Positions 1 to 12,329 of a stretch of DNA of 64,000 nucleotides are shown here, piece by piece (positions within the stretch are counted from its first letter, which is position 1; every line of letters starts with the position of its first letter). The stretch comes from Antedon mediterranea (Eukaryota; Echinodermata; Crinoidea; Comatulida; Antedonidae). The translations under genes were made by a program, and so were the position numbers. The notes below the pieces were generated by a model. That model was not told the DNA's origin, did no database searches, and was given only the letters and a program-made list of their open reading frames with translations. The stretch is taken from NCBI RefSeq assembly GCF_964355755.1, contig NC_092674.1, positions 1,121,001 to 1,185,000 on the forward strand, in the 5' to 3' direction.

Positions 1-430
1 CAGCAGCCCATGGTTGCTTGCTTCGCTCGCAAAATACTCACATATTGGTTGACCCCCCCTTTAATTCTTTGCTGGCTGCGCCCCTGGGGGTAGGTACGAA
101 ACGACCTGAATCATTAATACGGATCATTCATATAGTACAGCTAGGCCTAGTCCTACCAACATTAGACTCCTTGCACGAAGCAGGTCTCACACACAGACAC
201 CACATCGGTGGTGAAAACCAACTGTCATATTATGGCATCCTTTAGGCCTAGCTAGGCTAGCCTAGGTATATACAGAGCGGGCCCACAAGTTAGGCTTAGG
301 CCTGATACTAATACAGTATATACAATACTTTATATGAATGATGAATTTCAATACGGACATTATAAATGCATAATAAACAGATATAAAATACCAAAATATT
401 ACATGTTACTTTTTTTCGACTGCTCCTCCT
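1..430. other. Non-coding flank left of the duplicated unit
   Basis: No gene is visible. The stretch has several TAGGCCTA/GCCTAGGC-rich patches, which recur throughout the window. Homology with the right-hand copy begins only near 431, so this marks the outer edge of the duplication. Confidence 0.5.
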
Positions 431-1158
431 CCATCGCTCTTTTTGCGTCCCATATACGGTATAGAACGCCATCTGTGCATTTATAAATATTGGCATAAAT
501 TTGAATGAGTTTTTAAACAATTTGGCCTGAATAAAAGAAGCAATGACTAAATTTCACATTTCATTGTTTTTATTTATTTGGCAAGAATATGTCATTTTAA
601 CTAAACAAGCATTTTTAAATATTAATATTGGTGTATGTAACAATAACACTGTGGCTGGAAATATGTCATAATGTAGGCCTATACAATATTTATTAAACCA
701 ATTTTCACAGTAGATAATAATTTACAACAATGAATTACAGAAGTAAAACAAGAAAACACTGACAATAAAAACAGAAAGAGTAATATAAAGCCCAACAATC
801 ACATAATGAATGACGGGTCACAGGAATGATTGCGTGTGATTTTGATTACATAAAGTACCTCCACCGTACAATAACTTCCTTTTTTATACATACTTGTAAG
901 TTAAAAAATTCTATAAAATGCATGATTAAATGCAATATCTATCAGAATAAATTGTGAATAATATATAACTTTAATTATTTATAACAAAGAAACATAATAC
1001 AACAGCAATGTTCATTCAAAACACCAGATAAAACTTCAATTTGGAATAAATAGGATCGGACCGCTATATATAATAATAATATTGCGCGTAGCAGACGGCA
1101 GAACAATGCGACAAATGCACGCGAGTATACTGCGTGTTTTGGACGAAATGATGATAAA
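431..1158 (-). other. 3' flank / probable 3' UTR of YWTD receptor gene copy a
   Basis: This AT-rich stretch lies downstream of the receptor stop codon and matches 36470-37187 downstream of the second copy almost base for base. No other coding sequence is visible. The similarity means the whole 3' end was duplicated. Confidence 0.5.
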
Positions 1159-1323
1159 CTAATAACGAAAATTTGGTCGCAGGTCAAGATAATCTGTGTC
1201 GTAAGGAGTGTAAGATGGCGGTGGAGGGTTATTTTCCCACAGACCTGGGTGCTGGGGGTGCTGCTGCTGTTGCTGTTGTTGTTGTTGTCGTTGGTGTCGT
1301 TTTGGTCGTCGTTTTTGTTTTCT

Positions 1324-1355
<32 letters not shown>

Positions 1356-4300
1356 GCGGTGGTACTTTCGTTACATAGAAAGCGGTATCGTCCTGGAGGT
1401 GAACTTGATGCTGAGGAGGAGGCATCGCTTTCAGATATGGTGACTCTGTTGCAGCTGCGGCTGCGCCGATACTTGATTCGTACGTCGGTGGTGGTTTCAA
1501 CATGTCACCTAATGCTTCGTAGATATGATTGTGATCTCCACCGTTTAATTGTGCAATATCAGTCTCGTATTGATTTGGAGATGAAACGACTGGTTTTGTT
1601 CTGAAAGATCAGAGACAACAAACAAAGAAAATAATTATTATATAAAATAGTGACGATTGTTTTAATAGCGTGTGCGACGTATGGTAGGAAGGATTTGGGA
1701 GCAAACGTCACAACGCGTACGTACGTACGTGGTTTGTTGTTTGTACGTAAAGCTTGGTTCCCACTAGAACGTAACGCAAGGACGTAAACGCAACGCAATC
1801 ATTTTAACCAATGACAAGCGAAGTTATAGACAGTTAGCAATCACAAGCGAATAAGCCATCGCTTGTGATTGGTCAATTCACTTGCGTTGCGTTACGTCCT
1901 TGCGTTGCGTCGCTAGTGGGAACCACGCTTGCGCGTCGTGACGTTTGCTCCCAAACCCTTCCCATCATGCATTGTGTAAGCTATTTGCGATAAACCTTAT
2001 GGGAAAACGTATTTAATGGTGAATGATCATAATTTGAAAAGTAATATTTAAATACATGGACATGAAAGCTAGGTTCCCACTCCAGGAGGCAACGTAAGAA
2101 CGACGCCCCAACGCAAGAGAATTGACCAATCTCAAGTGACAGTACGAATAATTCATCGCTTGATTGGTCTAAGCTAAGCGTTGCGACTTAAGCTCTGTCT
2201 ACACTATCACATAGCATGTGACAAAAAATGTGATGTGCCCATAATTTTATATGGACGTGATGATGTCATATCACTACCATATTTAAGCATATCACCATAT
2301 TATTTGGGTAGGCCTACATCACATTTTTTTGTCACATAAAGTTTGATAGTGTAGACAGAGCTTTACGTCCTTCCGTCGCGTTGTAGTGGGAACCAAGGTT
2401 TTGTCTACCCAATGGAATTTCATTCTTCCCTGGTCTACTACGTAAATGGCGACGGTGATACAAAGTGACGTCACATCTTACCTTTTCTTTCCACAACAAC
2501 AGATAAGGACAACAATAAACACCATTAATAAAACTAATACAACAGATCCACCAGCGGCAATTGCGATGATAAGATAACTAATTCCTAAACAGAAGAAAAA
2601 AATCTTAAGTTAGGCCTATATACCACATCCGCTAAAGATATTGACAACCAGTTTTGTATGTTCTTATTTCATTTTTGTTACTACAGTAGTAGGTCTCGTC
2701 CGAAACTATTGTGTAATTAACCAATAGGCTCAGGTTTATTTAAAAAGTAAACTTTTCTATCGTCATGATTTTACAAATACGGCCTCCGATTATTCTTCGT
2801 TGATTGGTCAGTTATAGTATGAAATAGGATGTGTTTTCGTTTATGTGATTCACATTGTATGTTTTGTCATGGTTTTATTTACTTACCGCCAGGTTCCTTA
2901 GTTGGTTCCAATTCTGTTAATAAAATAATATTCTATTATCATTATATCACGTTTTTATTTGGTTAAATTTGCTAAAATAATGTTTTAATTCGATCTATGT
3001 TGTTTCATATTTAAGGATTTAAATGTAAAAAAAATGTCATTAAATGCGTGAGACAGAGACATGGATTAAGAAAAACAGGATTCTTTTTATATCCGATATT
3101 CATTTCCTCCATGAAGAAAACTTACCTTTTTGGCGGTTGGTCGATGCAGAATATAACGTAGTCGTTGGATCGATCGTAGTAGGAACTATAGAACAGATTG
3201 TGAGAGTGTAATTATTTATTAAATAAATAGTTGATAAATAATAATGTACGTCAGATTATCTTCATATATCGGAATTAAGGCATATTCTCACTTGACGGAA
3301 CAGTAACAGTAATCAATCCGGTTAAATATTAATTAATAAAAGTATATAACCAAACAAATAGAAAATACATTTAATAATTAATTACCAATAATCGGTTGAG
3401 AAGATTCATCAAATATGTCGATAGCAGAAACAGAGTAGTTGAGCTTAATATAGCCTTCGTGATCGCCAGTCTCCTTGTAAAGCGCTTCGACAATCCCCTT
3501 TTCCTTTCCTTCGACCAAGCGTGACCCGGCTAACACTATAAAATCCTAAAATGCAAGCAATCTTAATAAAATCAAACGGATATAATAAACATAAAAAATA
3601 TAACTAGCACTACATATACTGAACAGTTTATTATAAAAAAATCATAATTATGATTATAATGATTAAGATAAAGATTGTGATAATATACATTGTAACATAA
3701 GCGTTGATAATAATAATTATCAAACATTTGTATTGCGCCAATTAAAAAAAAGAATAACACATTATACTGAATTTTGCTGTATTAAAAAAGAAGATGCATC
3801 GAAAGACTTAGATACCACCAACAGGAACAGATAGCAATTTTTTTTTTTAATTGGACAATAAAGTATATATGACTATGACTATGACTATGACTATGACTTG
3901 CAAGAGGAGGAACGAGTAGTAGTATACGGAATGTTGACTTGATTTTACCTGGTAAATGGTGATGTCTGATGCCGGATTCATACTTCTACCAACGGCTGTA
4001 TGTCCAGTACCGTCATAATTAACAGAATAAACAAGAGTATCATCTTTGCCCGCAATGTAAATTCTATAAAACAATATGAAACTTAAAACAATCACACTTG
4101 TTTTTAAAAAGATCAATCAACATTTTGACACGGTAACTAATAATGTTTTTTTTTTTACATATTACGATACATTTTAAATAATGCGATTAAATCAATACAA
4201 GCAGTACAGTCTAAACTACTTAAATAAATATAAACATAAACTTATATCCTAATAATTCGTCAGATTTAAATTCAATTATAAGCCAATGTGACGAAAAAAC

Positions 4301-7300
4301 CGATATTAAACACAAAAAGTATATTGCACAACTTAACTTCAATAACGTACCAATTATATATTTCTAAGCATTGTAAGCTTGAACGCAAAACGCATGTATT
4401 TGATAAATCACGACGCAGAGTGGATCATCCAATAGCCTGATTGGTCCCTGCGCTGGTTGCGTCATAGTGGGAACCACTAGGACGCATGGCAACGCACAGT
4501 GAAGTTGACCAATCACAGGCGATTGATTAATCAGTCGCATGTGATTGGTCAACTCGCTTGAGTTGCGTCTACACATCCTTGCGTTGCGTCTCTGTGGGAA
4601 CCGAGCTTAGAGTGTTACCTTTCGTGATCGTGATCTAAAGCTATTCCAGAAGGTTGTTGTAGAGTGGTCAGCACAAGGATTTGTCGATTTGTACCATCTA
4701 AATCACACCTTGAGAGTTTGGCAGGGGATGTCTCTTCTGTCCAAAATATAAACCTAACAAAAAACAAACAAAATGGTGTAGAAATAAACAACACTTTATG
4801 CCCCTCCTTCTCTCATATTGTATAAAAAATGAAATTACTATCTGTTACCCTGCGTTTGGATCCACTGCTATAGCCGTTGGTTTATTGACGTCATAAAAGA
4901 GCACACTATATTTTTCGGAAAGATATGAATGCTTCGCCAAAATATTTTGTTGATAATCAACCCAGTATACTTCATCGGATACCCAATCAACCGCCATACC
5001 TGTAAAATAAAAATTATTAAGATGTTTAGGCGCTCTGTTCTTTGTAGGGCGCCATATAAAACCTTACATAGGTGGATAGATAGAAGAAATAAATAAAATA
5101 CCGTAAACTTGACCGATTCCTGAACGAATCGAAACAATATAGTTCCCATCTCGCAATTTTCCAACATAGATAGACTCCTCATCAGCGAAAAATAAGAGAT
5201 CACCACGTATATCAACAGTTAATGCCGTGACTGTTGCAAATATAAAATCACTTATGTATTGTTGTTTATCCTCGGAGTCAAAATGTAGAACAGAAGGTAC
5301 GAATCGGGACAAAACGTTTGTACCTATTACATAGAATGGAGGTTGAGGAAAGGTATCGTCTGAAAAGAGAAGTTATTTAGAATTACTTTAAGATGACAGT
5401 ACCCAACCGAACTTTTCCTATTCTCATTTGAATATCTGCTCTAAAAGGATGTTGCACGCAATGTAATACAAAGAGGAGGTGCTCCCTCCGAAAGAGTGTC
5501 TGACCAATCACAAGCGACAGTTCGAATGATCCATCGCGTTGGGCCTCACCTAGTCTGGGTTTCAGATGGAGTTTTGTTTTAATATTAGTAAAAAGATAAA
5601 TATTTTGGCACATATGGCGTTTTATACGTATCGAAATAAAAACAAATAAATATAAAAAAAGACAATGAATACAGACTTGGGGCAAGTTTACGCCTTACCC
5701 TGTTGCAGTGATTCCAAGTAGCAACGAATCTGTTGGTGATGTACATCGTATAACGCCTCCCCCTGTTTGTATACTATACTGTACATTTATTAAGCTTCAA
5801 CTTCCTCTACGCGCGCGTATAAATGTCGCGTTTTTCGATTAATTTTCTTTACACTAACATTAATCGTGAAATAATTTAGATTGTCTTAAACTATAACCTA
5901 CCTATTAAACACGTTCCGTCTGCAAGCAACTCGTAGTTGATTTTACAGACACACTCGTGGTTGCCATCTGGTGCCGATACGCAAGCATGACTACAAGTGT
6001 GGGTAACACAAGGTACTGAAATGAATTGACACCAATTATAAAGATATTAGACTCTCTGCGGACAATTTGAAATACTATAAAAATATGATAATGAATAATT
6101 TGAGGTGGCACAAAATTAACTACATAAAAATAATTTTTAACGAAAAATGCTTACATTTTTCAGGTATAGGTTGAACACTAGTACCTGCTACAGAAATATC
6201 GAATACTTTAACTTCGTTCGGAAATTGCTGTTGAAATACCTGATTATTCGACGCAGTTTTGTCATAGCAGCGGATATAGGTTTCTAAAGATTCTACTAAA
6301 ATCACATATATGTAGTTCTTAAAGGAAGAGAAGAAGAGAAGAAAAAAAGAAAAAGTAAACTATAATGAATATTGGAGACAATGACAATAAAGAAGACAAA
6401 CGAGTGATGAAGATTTGAAAAATAATTTAGGATAAGAAATGAAGAGAATAGTAAATATTAACAGTGGGCCTAATACTCTCAAATTTACAAAGTGAAAATA
6501 AAAGGAATTTAATTTTAAATGTAACGCGTGAAAAATTTTACACAGAAAGATCGAAGGGTAAAGGGTAGAAGATCCACTTACTTCGTTAACTTTAATACTC
6601 TAAAGTATGTGATATTACGTGATAAATACAAAGAAAATATCAGGAGTGTAAGAGAGAAAATTCACTTACTTCGTCAACTGTGATACTCTTAAATTCACCA
6701 TGTGGTAAAGACACAGACACATCTACTCGCCTTTCACTTCCATCAAGATCAGCGGATTCTATTTTATTTTCAACGTTGCTGATATCAATCCAATAAATTC
6801 TATAACCAAATTGGAAAATGTAAATCAAATAGCGAAAAAAAAAAAGAATCTTAACAGTTTCCAATAATCCATCAAGATTCAAGACATTTTACTGGTCTCC
6901 TTTAAAATGGAAATTCGTTTTTCTTGGCATAATTAGGCCTAAGACAATTAAAAAAAATACATCAAATTGCAAAAGGTAATGTTAAAATATTATTTATAGG
7001 AATATCGAGTCGGAAATAATAATTTAGTTAAAATCTGGTATCGACCTAACTTCATAAACTTTGTGTTTTTCGCTGTTTTTCTGCAGTTTCGGTTAGAAAC
7101 TGGATGCTGTCATTTTGTCATCACATGACTGAAGAGACTGTTATGTGAATTCCTCTTCAAACACAAACTTGAATAGTTTTCTGCAGTTTGCCGACGTTTG
7201 TTAACTGGTATACTGTACAACCAAACTGTTCTTTCCAAAATCAAGTTTAAGTTAGACTAGGCTTCAGGCTAGTGATAAAAATCCAATTTCAAAAGAGTTC

Positions 7301-9860
7301 AAATAAAGGAGAAGCGACATACCTGTTGGTTGTTACATCAACAGTAATGGATTTTGGTTCATTCAAGTTTGTTGAAATAAGTGTTGTTCGACTTTTTCCT
7401 GACATTGTTGATCGCTCGATTTTTGATGGATAGAGATTTCCAATTTCAGTCCAAAATAGATAACTTTAAGCAAACGAAATATTAGTTATCATAAATATAA
7501 AGGAGTGTGAATAATTGTTTTTAACTATCTACTGTAACTAAAAATTAAAATCCAATATATTTTATAATTTATTGCCCGCTCATTTAGATATTAAGTGCAA
7601 TACTGTTTGAGCCATAACATGAAAGCCCAGAAGTAAAATGTTAGGATTTATTATATCAAGCAGATTAGATTCCGGGTTCGAATCTTGGCTAGGGTGGCAT
7701 TTCCACGGGTCTTCCTCTTTCAATCTTTACCGAAAGATTAATAAATAAGATATCACTGGCGTAATTCAGTCAATTTAAAAAAAACCTTTTAATTAATTTC
7801 CATCATATCAGCGGACAGTTTGGAGCTTTCATGCCTGCACTGAATACAATGTAATACTATTTATCGAACAATGCTTATTATATCATGGTTAGCTAATGTC
7901 CAATAACCCAGCAAACTGCAACTAAAAATGTTTTCAATTTTTAACAATATACAGCATTCGTAAAATGCACTATTTAATGGTTGACTAACTTTGTCAATGG
8001 ATCTTATTGGGTTATTTCTCTTCTTTTTCTTACTGAGGAAACAATGATAGGTACCAACTATGAATTGTATTAGCGGCCAATACAAAGACAAATAACATAA
8101 CAGATTGTATTTATAGAACCAATTTACTGTATATTATACAGTTGATAGGGCCTCTCATTTTGCCTTGAGCACTCCTGAGTGGTATGTGCCCAATAGAAAT
8201 ATATATAATTATTATTTTACCATTTATTTGCACAAATAAAGTACGTGATTGCGTGCAACAGCTGGTGAATCATTTAAAGCGCGCACCACAAGTAATTTGA
8301 CCAATCGCGAAGTGAAGAATCACCCGGACTGTCTCTTCTCTGATTGGTCGAATCATTTGTGTTCTCGTCATTGCGTTGCGTCAAAGTAGGAACCAAGCTT
8401 GTTTAATAACAATAATGATAAAGCGGCATCAAAATGCTGACTCAAAATAAAGGAACAATTCTTACCCTTTAAGAGGATGACATGCTATGCCAGAAGGCCT
8501 CTCAAGTCCGGTATCGGCAATCAATATTTCTGCACTTTCAAGATCATAACCTGTCATTTTGATCCAGTTGTACCCCTCATCAACCCAGTACACATTTTTT
8601 GCCAACCAGTCAATCGCTAAACCGTCCACTCTACCTGATGTACCACTTTCAATGGAGTATCCTATGCCACCGATGAGATCATCATTTAGGAAAATCATAT
8701 GGTACTCGGTGTCATGGAAAGTGACAGTTTCTGTACTATAATCGGCAGCTAACACATTCCAATTGCGAATACGTGACAAGTGGGCTGCCAAGTGGTCGTT
8801 TGCAAAGTCAGTCTTAGAAATGTCTTGATCGACAGGAATCCAACCAATGTACGCTACTGCATACATGTTATTATGCATTGTCATGTACAAAGTGTTGCTC
8901 CCACTATCCTGTTCATCTGTTGGTAAAATAGAAATGTATTAGTTTCCCTCATATTTTTGAAGCCGCATGGCCCTAATTTAGCTGCGGTTGATTTATAAAT
9001 TGTCATATTTACAGTTACGTATGAATTTAAATGATCATTAATTTCCTATTGAAATTTAACTTGCGCGGTGGTAATGATGTCTAACATCATTTTAAATGTT
9101 TTGTACATCAGCCTAGGCCTATAGCATAGTTCCTCACGTAAAAATAAATCAAATCAAATTCAAATCCTTGACGTTTTCTGTAAAACTGTACTTTATTTAA
9201 ATGATTATGTCTTTGCTCCTGAATGTTGTACAGTATGTGTAAAATGGTATCCTGACTGTCTGACACATGGAACATTGTAATTATGAAATGTGTGTTTGTG
9301 TAAATAAAAAGTATCTCTGGTAAAACCAATAGATTGACTACAGATTAACATAATAAATACAACAAACAAACAAAAGATAACTAAAAATGAAATGATGAAA
9401 GTCATGGTTTTGATCGTCACTAGATTGTCAATCATCAGGAATTATTTCTCATTATACTGGAAGTTAGCGTCAATCTTGTTAGGAGTTACTTTCAATCGCA
9501 TTGGAGTTACTTGCAATTTTATTGGAGTTACTTTCAATCACATTGGAGTTACTTGCAATCTTATTGGAGTTAGTGTCATTCGTATTGGAGGAAAAAATAA
9601 ATTTATTTTTTCCTCCATGATTGGAGTTACTTTCAATCATACCCGACCCTAACCTCCTCATGTCATAGTAAATATAAATAATCTTCGCGGCCTTAAACAC
9701 ACTTGGAATACGAAGCACTAGGCATAAATGATTGTCCTACTATATAAAATGACATAATGTACAGCTACTAATACAAATTGGCTTACTTACACGTAACTGG
9801 AATACACGAGGACAATATTAACGTACAAAGCGCCGCGTACATGACGCGTACACGCGGCAT
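1159..9860 (-). CDS. LRP-like YWTD beta-propeller transmembrane receptor, copy a (15 exons, 839 aa)
   Basis: Spliced exons on the minus strand: 9860-9791, 8916-8466, 7463-7323, 6799-6670, 6317-6155, 6015-5902, 5359-5102, 4999-4849, 4753-4619, 4063-3949, 3545-3386, 3185-3126, 2913-2887, 2584-2482, 1600-1159. All borders are GT-AG and the 2,520 nt stay in frame. Residues 1-22 look like a signal peptide. Residues 25-318 form a first propeller with LDLR class B repeats (VYWVDE, YLFWTE, IYWIDI). Residues 319-355 are a six-cysteine EGF-like module. Residues 357-629 form a second propeller (VYWVDY, FIFWTE). A short Thr/Pro stalk follows, then a transmembrane helix near 662-686 ending in CCC, a likely palmitoylation site. 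The tail has two PPxY motifs (PPTY 730-733, PPSY 820-823), YxxPhi motifs (YEAL, YLDL) and two polyglutamine tracts. There are no LDLa repeats and no NPxY, so it is not a classical LDL receptor. Ligand is unknown. A role as a sorting or endocytic receptor bound by WW-domain ubiquitin ligases is inference. Confidence 0.88.
1750..1930. mobile_element. MITE family A, copy specific to the left paralogue
   Basis: A 181-bp palindromic element with ends AAGCTTGGTTCCCACT and AGTGGGAACCACGCTT lies in intron 14 of receptor copy a. Its interior arms contain GCAACGCAA and the complementary TTGCGTTGC around a shared CAATCACAAGCG-type core. The orthologous position in copy b (about 37770) reads straight through without it, so it inserted after the duplication or was precisely lost there. 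It is non-autonomous, with no coding capacity. Confidence 0.8.
2068..2398. mobile_element. MITE family A split by a nested MITE (left copy)
   Basis: The outer ends read AGCTAGGTTCCCACT and AGTGGGAACCAAGG, as in family A. The arms are separated by the family B element at 2191-2362. The same composite lies at about 37908-38237 in the second copy, so both insertions predate the duplication. Confidence 0.7.
2191..2362. mobile_element. MITE family B, nested, with TTA target duplication
   Basis: The ends are AGCTCTGTCTACACTATCA and its complement TGATAGTGTAGACAGAGCT, with an interior inverted GTGACAAAAAATGTGATGTG repeat. It is flanked by TTA on both sides (2188-2190 and 2363-2365). A 3-bp TTA/TAA duplication and this size fit PIF/Harbinger-type MITEs. 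It sits inside a family A MITE in intron 14. Confidence 0.78.
3871..3898. repeat. GACTAT hexanucleotide microsatellite
   Basis: About 4.7 tandem copies of GACTAT lie beside exon 10 in intron 10. The equivalent place in copy b (near 40250) lacks the array. Confidence 0.85.
4375..4609. mobile_element. MITE family A-like element in intron 9 of copy a
   Basis: It has ends AAGCTTGAACGC... and ...GTGGGAACCGAGCTTA and internal inverted arms around TGACCAATCACAGGCGATTG. An inner GTGGGAACCACTAGGACGC end suggests two overlapping copies. It lies next to the exon 9 donor. The second gene copy carries different MITEs at the same side of this exon. Confidence 0.65.
5452..5547. mobile_element. Decayed MITE family A fragment
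   Basis: Family A signatures (CACGCAATGTAA, TGACCAATCACAAGCGACAG) are present without clean ends, in intron 6 of receptor copy a. The second copy has a shorter intron lacking most of it. Confidence 0.45.
7655..7795 (+). mobile_element. SINE remnant with pol III B-box
   Basis: GGGTTCGAATC at about 7674-7684 is a tRNA-type B box, followed by sequence paralogous to the better preserved SINE in the second copy (near 45593). The A box is not recognisable here and the 3' part is shortened. Confidence 0.5.
8245..8402. mobile_element. MITE family A, left arm degraded (intron 2 of copy a)
   Basis: The right end GCGTCAAAGTAGGAACCAAGCTT and internal ACCAATCGCGA/TGATTGGTCGA arms identify family A. The left TIR is lost here, but its equivalent (TTCCCACTTGGACGCAA) is kept in the second copy at about 46468. 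Confidence 0.6.
9474..9586. repeat. 21-bp minisatellite expanded only in the left copy
   Basis: About five copies of a 20-21-bp unit resembling ATTGGAGTTACTTTCAATC lie in intron 1 of receptor copy a. The orthologous place in the right copy (about 47700-47725) contains a single unit, so the array grew after duplication. Open frames across it are repeat artefacts, not genes. Confidence 0.85.
9587..9616. repeat. 30-bp perfect palindrome
   Basis: The 15-base half GGAGGAAAAAATAAA is followed at once by its exact reverse complement (9602-9616), with no spacer. It interrupts the 21-bp minisatellite, and a further unit follows it. It is absent from the right copy. Confidence 0.85.
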
Positions 9861-10150
9861 CTTGCGATGTCAGTCTTGGTGTTTGATTCGAGGAAATAAA
9901 TATATTCTTTTTATTGCGTTTAAAAAATGGTGACAAATCTATCTGTGCGACACTAAAAGTCATTCAACCGCGATGAACAAAGAATTAAAATTGTGTAACA
10001 ATAATATTTTAATAGAATGACAACAAAGAATCCCCAAGATTGTATTGTAACATGTGATCTTCGCAACCAATAGGTACCAGTCCATATAACGTACGGTGTC
10101 ATTCTTTGCTTTCACCATAGATAAGTAACAATACCTAAAACCATAGAGAT

Positions 10151-11880
10151 TTTTTTATTTTATTTTATTTTATTCAATTTCCAGGTAACATACAAAAATC
10201 ATAAACAAGGTACGGCATCATTCAATAAAACAGAACAAAAGTACTATCAGCACCTGCGGGTAACCAAAAGTGGATCAGTTCAAAAGAACTACACTGTCGA
10301 GTGGCTTTCCCAACTAATAGTACGAAAAACGCAATAGACATAAAAACACAGAGATAGTCTAGATGAATTCGATATCAGTAATACATTTTTTCAAATCCCT
10401 TCTAAACCCCCCAAAGTTAAACAGGACTTTGTTACGAACTTCATGCGGGATACATATATATATATATTCGAGGGAAATTAACAAACAGGGAGTATTTAAA
10501 TGCATTAGTTCTAGCATACATGTGTTTAAAGGTGAGGGACTCTGGATACCGAGAATTAATTGTAAGGTATTCAAATATATCAAAATCAATTAACTTATGC
10601 AAACACTTCACTACAAAAATCAGACTATGAAATTTCATTCTTTGAAATTTCATTCTTTGAACCATATCTGGTAAATTTAGTGTCTTAAGCCTGTCAGTGA
10701 AATCGCCTTCAACACACAATTTAGTAACCCGTCTTAATGACTTGTTAATAGCTATATTATGTTGTTTTTGATGTGGATCCCACACAGGAGCACCATATTC
10801 AATAACAGGTCGACATAGTAAAATTTCGGTGTCATTGAAACCTACAAACCGTTTGATGATAAACCCAAGCATTCTCATAGATTTCATCGATACATCATTA
10901 ACGTGAGCAGACCATGTTAAATCACGTGAGAAGTTAATACCAAGATATTTATGTGAATTAACAGCTTCAAGGGGATTGGATTCGATTGTATAAATAAAAT
11001 GAGGGATATAATTACGTTTCCTAGTTATGTGCATGACTTTACACTTCTTTGCATTTAATTTCATTTTATTATCCTCACACCATTTGGAAATTTTACAAAG
11101 ATCCTGTTGTAAGGTAAGTGCATCATGACGACTGAATACAGGTTTATAAATTACTGTATCATCTGCATACTGCTTCATAACAGAAGAGTTATTTAGAGGT
11201 AGGTCATAAACAAAGAGATTGAATAGAAGCGGGCCTAACACTGATCCCTGAGGAACACCCGAGCCCACTCTATCCCAATCAGAATGCTCCTTATTAAGAA
11301 CAACACGTTGGAATCTGTCACTGAGAAAGGAGTGAAGACACTTTAGGAGAGATCCACATACTCCCATGTTGTGCAGTTTCTTGATTACTAAATCAAGGGG
11401 AACACGGTCAAAGGCCTTCTCCCAATCAAGGAATATTGCATCAATCACAGGAGGTTGTCTAACATCCATTGTTTGTGACCATCATGATATAACGCTGAGG
11501 CCTGTGTAATACACGATCTACCTGGATAAAACCCGTGTTGCGTGGGACTTATAAATCCAAAAAATTGAAGATGAAAAAGAATGTTATCTGCTATAATACG
11601 TTCAAAAACCTTACCTATAATAGAACATAGCGATATGGGTCGATAATTATTAACATCGTTACGATTACTTGACTTAAAAATAGGAGTGGCATTCGCGAGT
11701 TTCCAATCTTTTGGTACAAAGCCATCCGTTTAGAACTTGTTAAACATCTTGCACAACACTGGGGCAATAATTGGAGCTGACATGGATAACATTTTAGGTG
11801 TAATCCCGTCATGTCCAGGGGATTTGTTGGGTTTCAAGGACAATAGAGCCTTGAAAATAGTTTTTTCAGTAATATATTAT
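10151..11880 (-). pseudogene. 5'-truncated CR1/Jockey-like LINE, reverse transcriptase pseudogene
   Basis: On the minus strand this encodes reverse transcriptase blocks: a finger region with LKPNKSPGHDG and NNYRPISL, FLDWEKAFDRV, VPQGSVLGPLLF, catalytic YADD (in QYADDTVIY) and KYLGI. The main frame covers 11469-10441. It is broken by an in-frame stop near 11731 and a frameshift near 11475, and it has a small tandem duplication of an ATGAAATTTC motif near 10630. The 3' end is an A-rich TAAAATAAAA tail at 10151-10180. Endonuclease and ORF1 are missing. It is absent from the equivalent right-hand interval (about 48240), so it arrived after duplication, between receptor copy a and the dead RPP38. 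Confidence 0.85.
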
Positions 11881-12329
11881 ATTTCACTATGATATTATAG
11901 TTCACTATCTCTATGAATTAAAAAAGATATATATTTTTCATTTCATTTATTTAATCACACTCTTGTTTAAATTACAAGACCAGCCAATTTTGGCTTATGA
12001 GTGAATAAAAAACTAAAAATAAAAAAACTAAAATAACATTTAAAATAGACACGGATAAAAACATGAAATAAACAGTCTTGCAACAAACCTCAAAAATTCT
12101 TTTTTTTTTAAATTTTTCCCGAGTAGAAGTGGAAAAAGAAATGTAAATAAATATGAATGACGTAAGATATGTCTGTTACATGAGTAGGCCTACTATACAT
12201 CAAAAGCTATGTTTAACAACTCTGACATCATCTGACCAAATGCGCAGTCGAAAAGAAAATAGCACGTTGTTCTCTGGGTGTTTGATTCGATCTCAAAGTA
12301 ATCAGTGGGCGGCACGATGTGATAAATGC
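11881..12329. other. Intergenic, AT-rich, no gene seen
   Basis: This lies between the LINE and the 3' end of the RPP38 pseudogene. It matches parts of 48250-48600. Only short AT-rich stretches and poly-A/T runs are visible. Confidence 0.5.

Noticed and set aside
1173-1604. 143-codon plus-strand frame with valine/leucine runs (and its twin at 37202-37633)
   Set aside because: It is the antisense shadow of the polyglutamine tail exon of the YWTD receptors; CAA/CAG repeats read as GTT/TTG.
6560-6600. Extra exon candidate with a good GTAAGT donor between receptor exons 4 and 5
   Set aside because: It resembles the 3' end of exon 4 but has no acceptor or conserved blade sequence, and exon 4 joins exon 5 in frame without it.
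7674-7684. Possible tRNA gene suggested by a perfect B box
   Set aside because: No cloverleaf can be drawn; it is a SINE remnant, with a better preserved relative at 45585-45970.
9479-9718. Minus-strand frame with repeated Ser-Asn residues
   Set aside because: It is a translation of the 21-bp minisatellite present only in the left copy, with no splice or start support.
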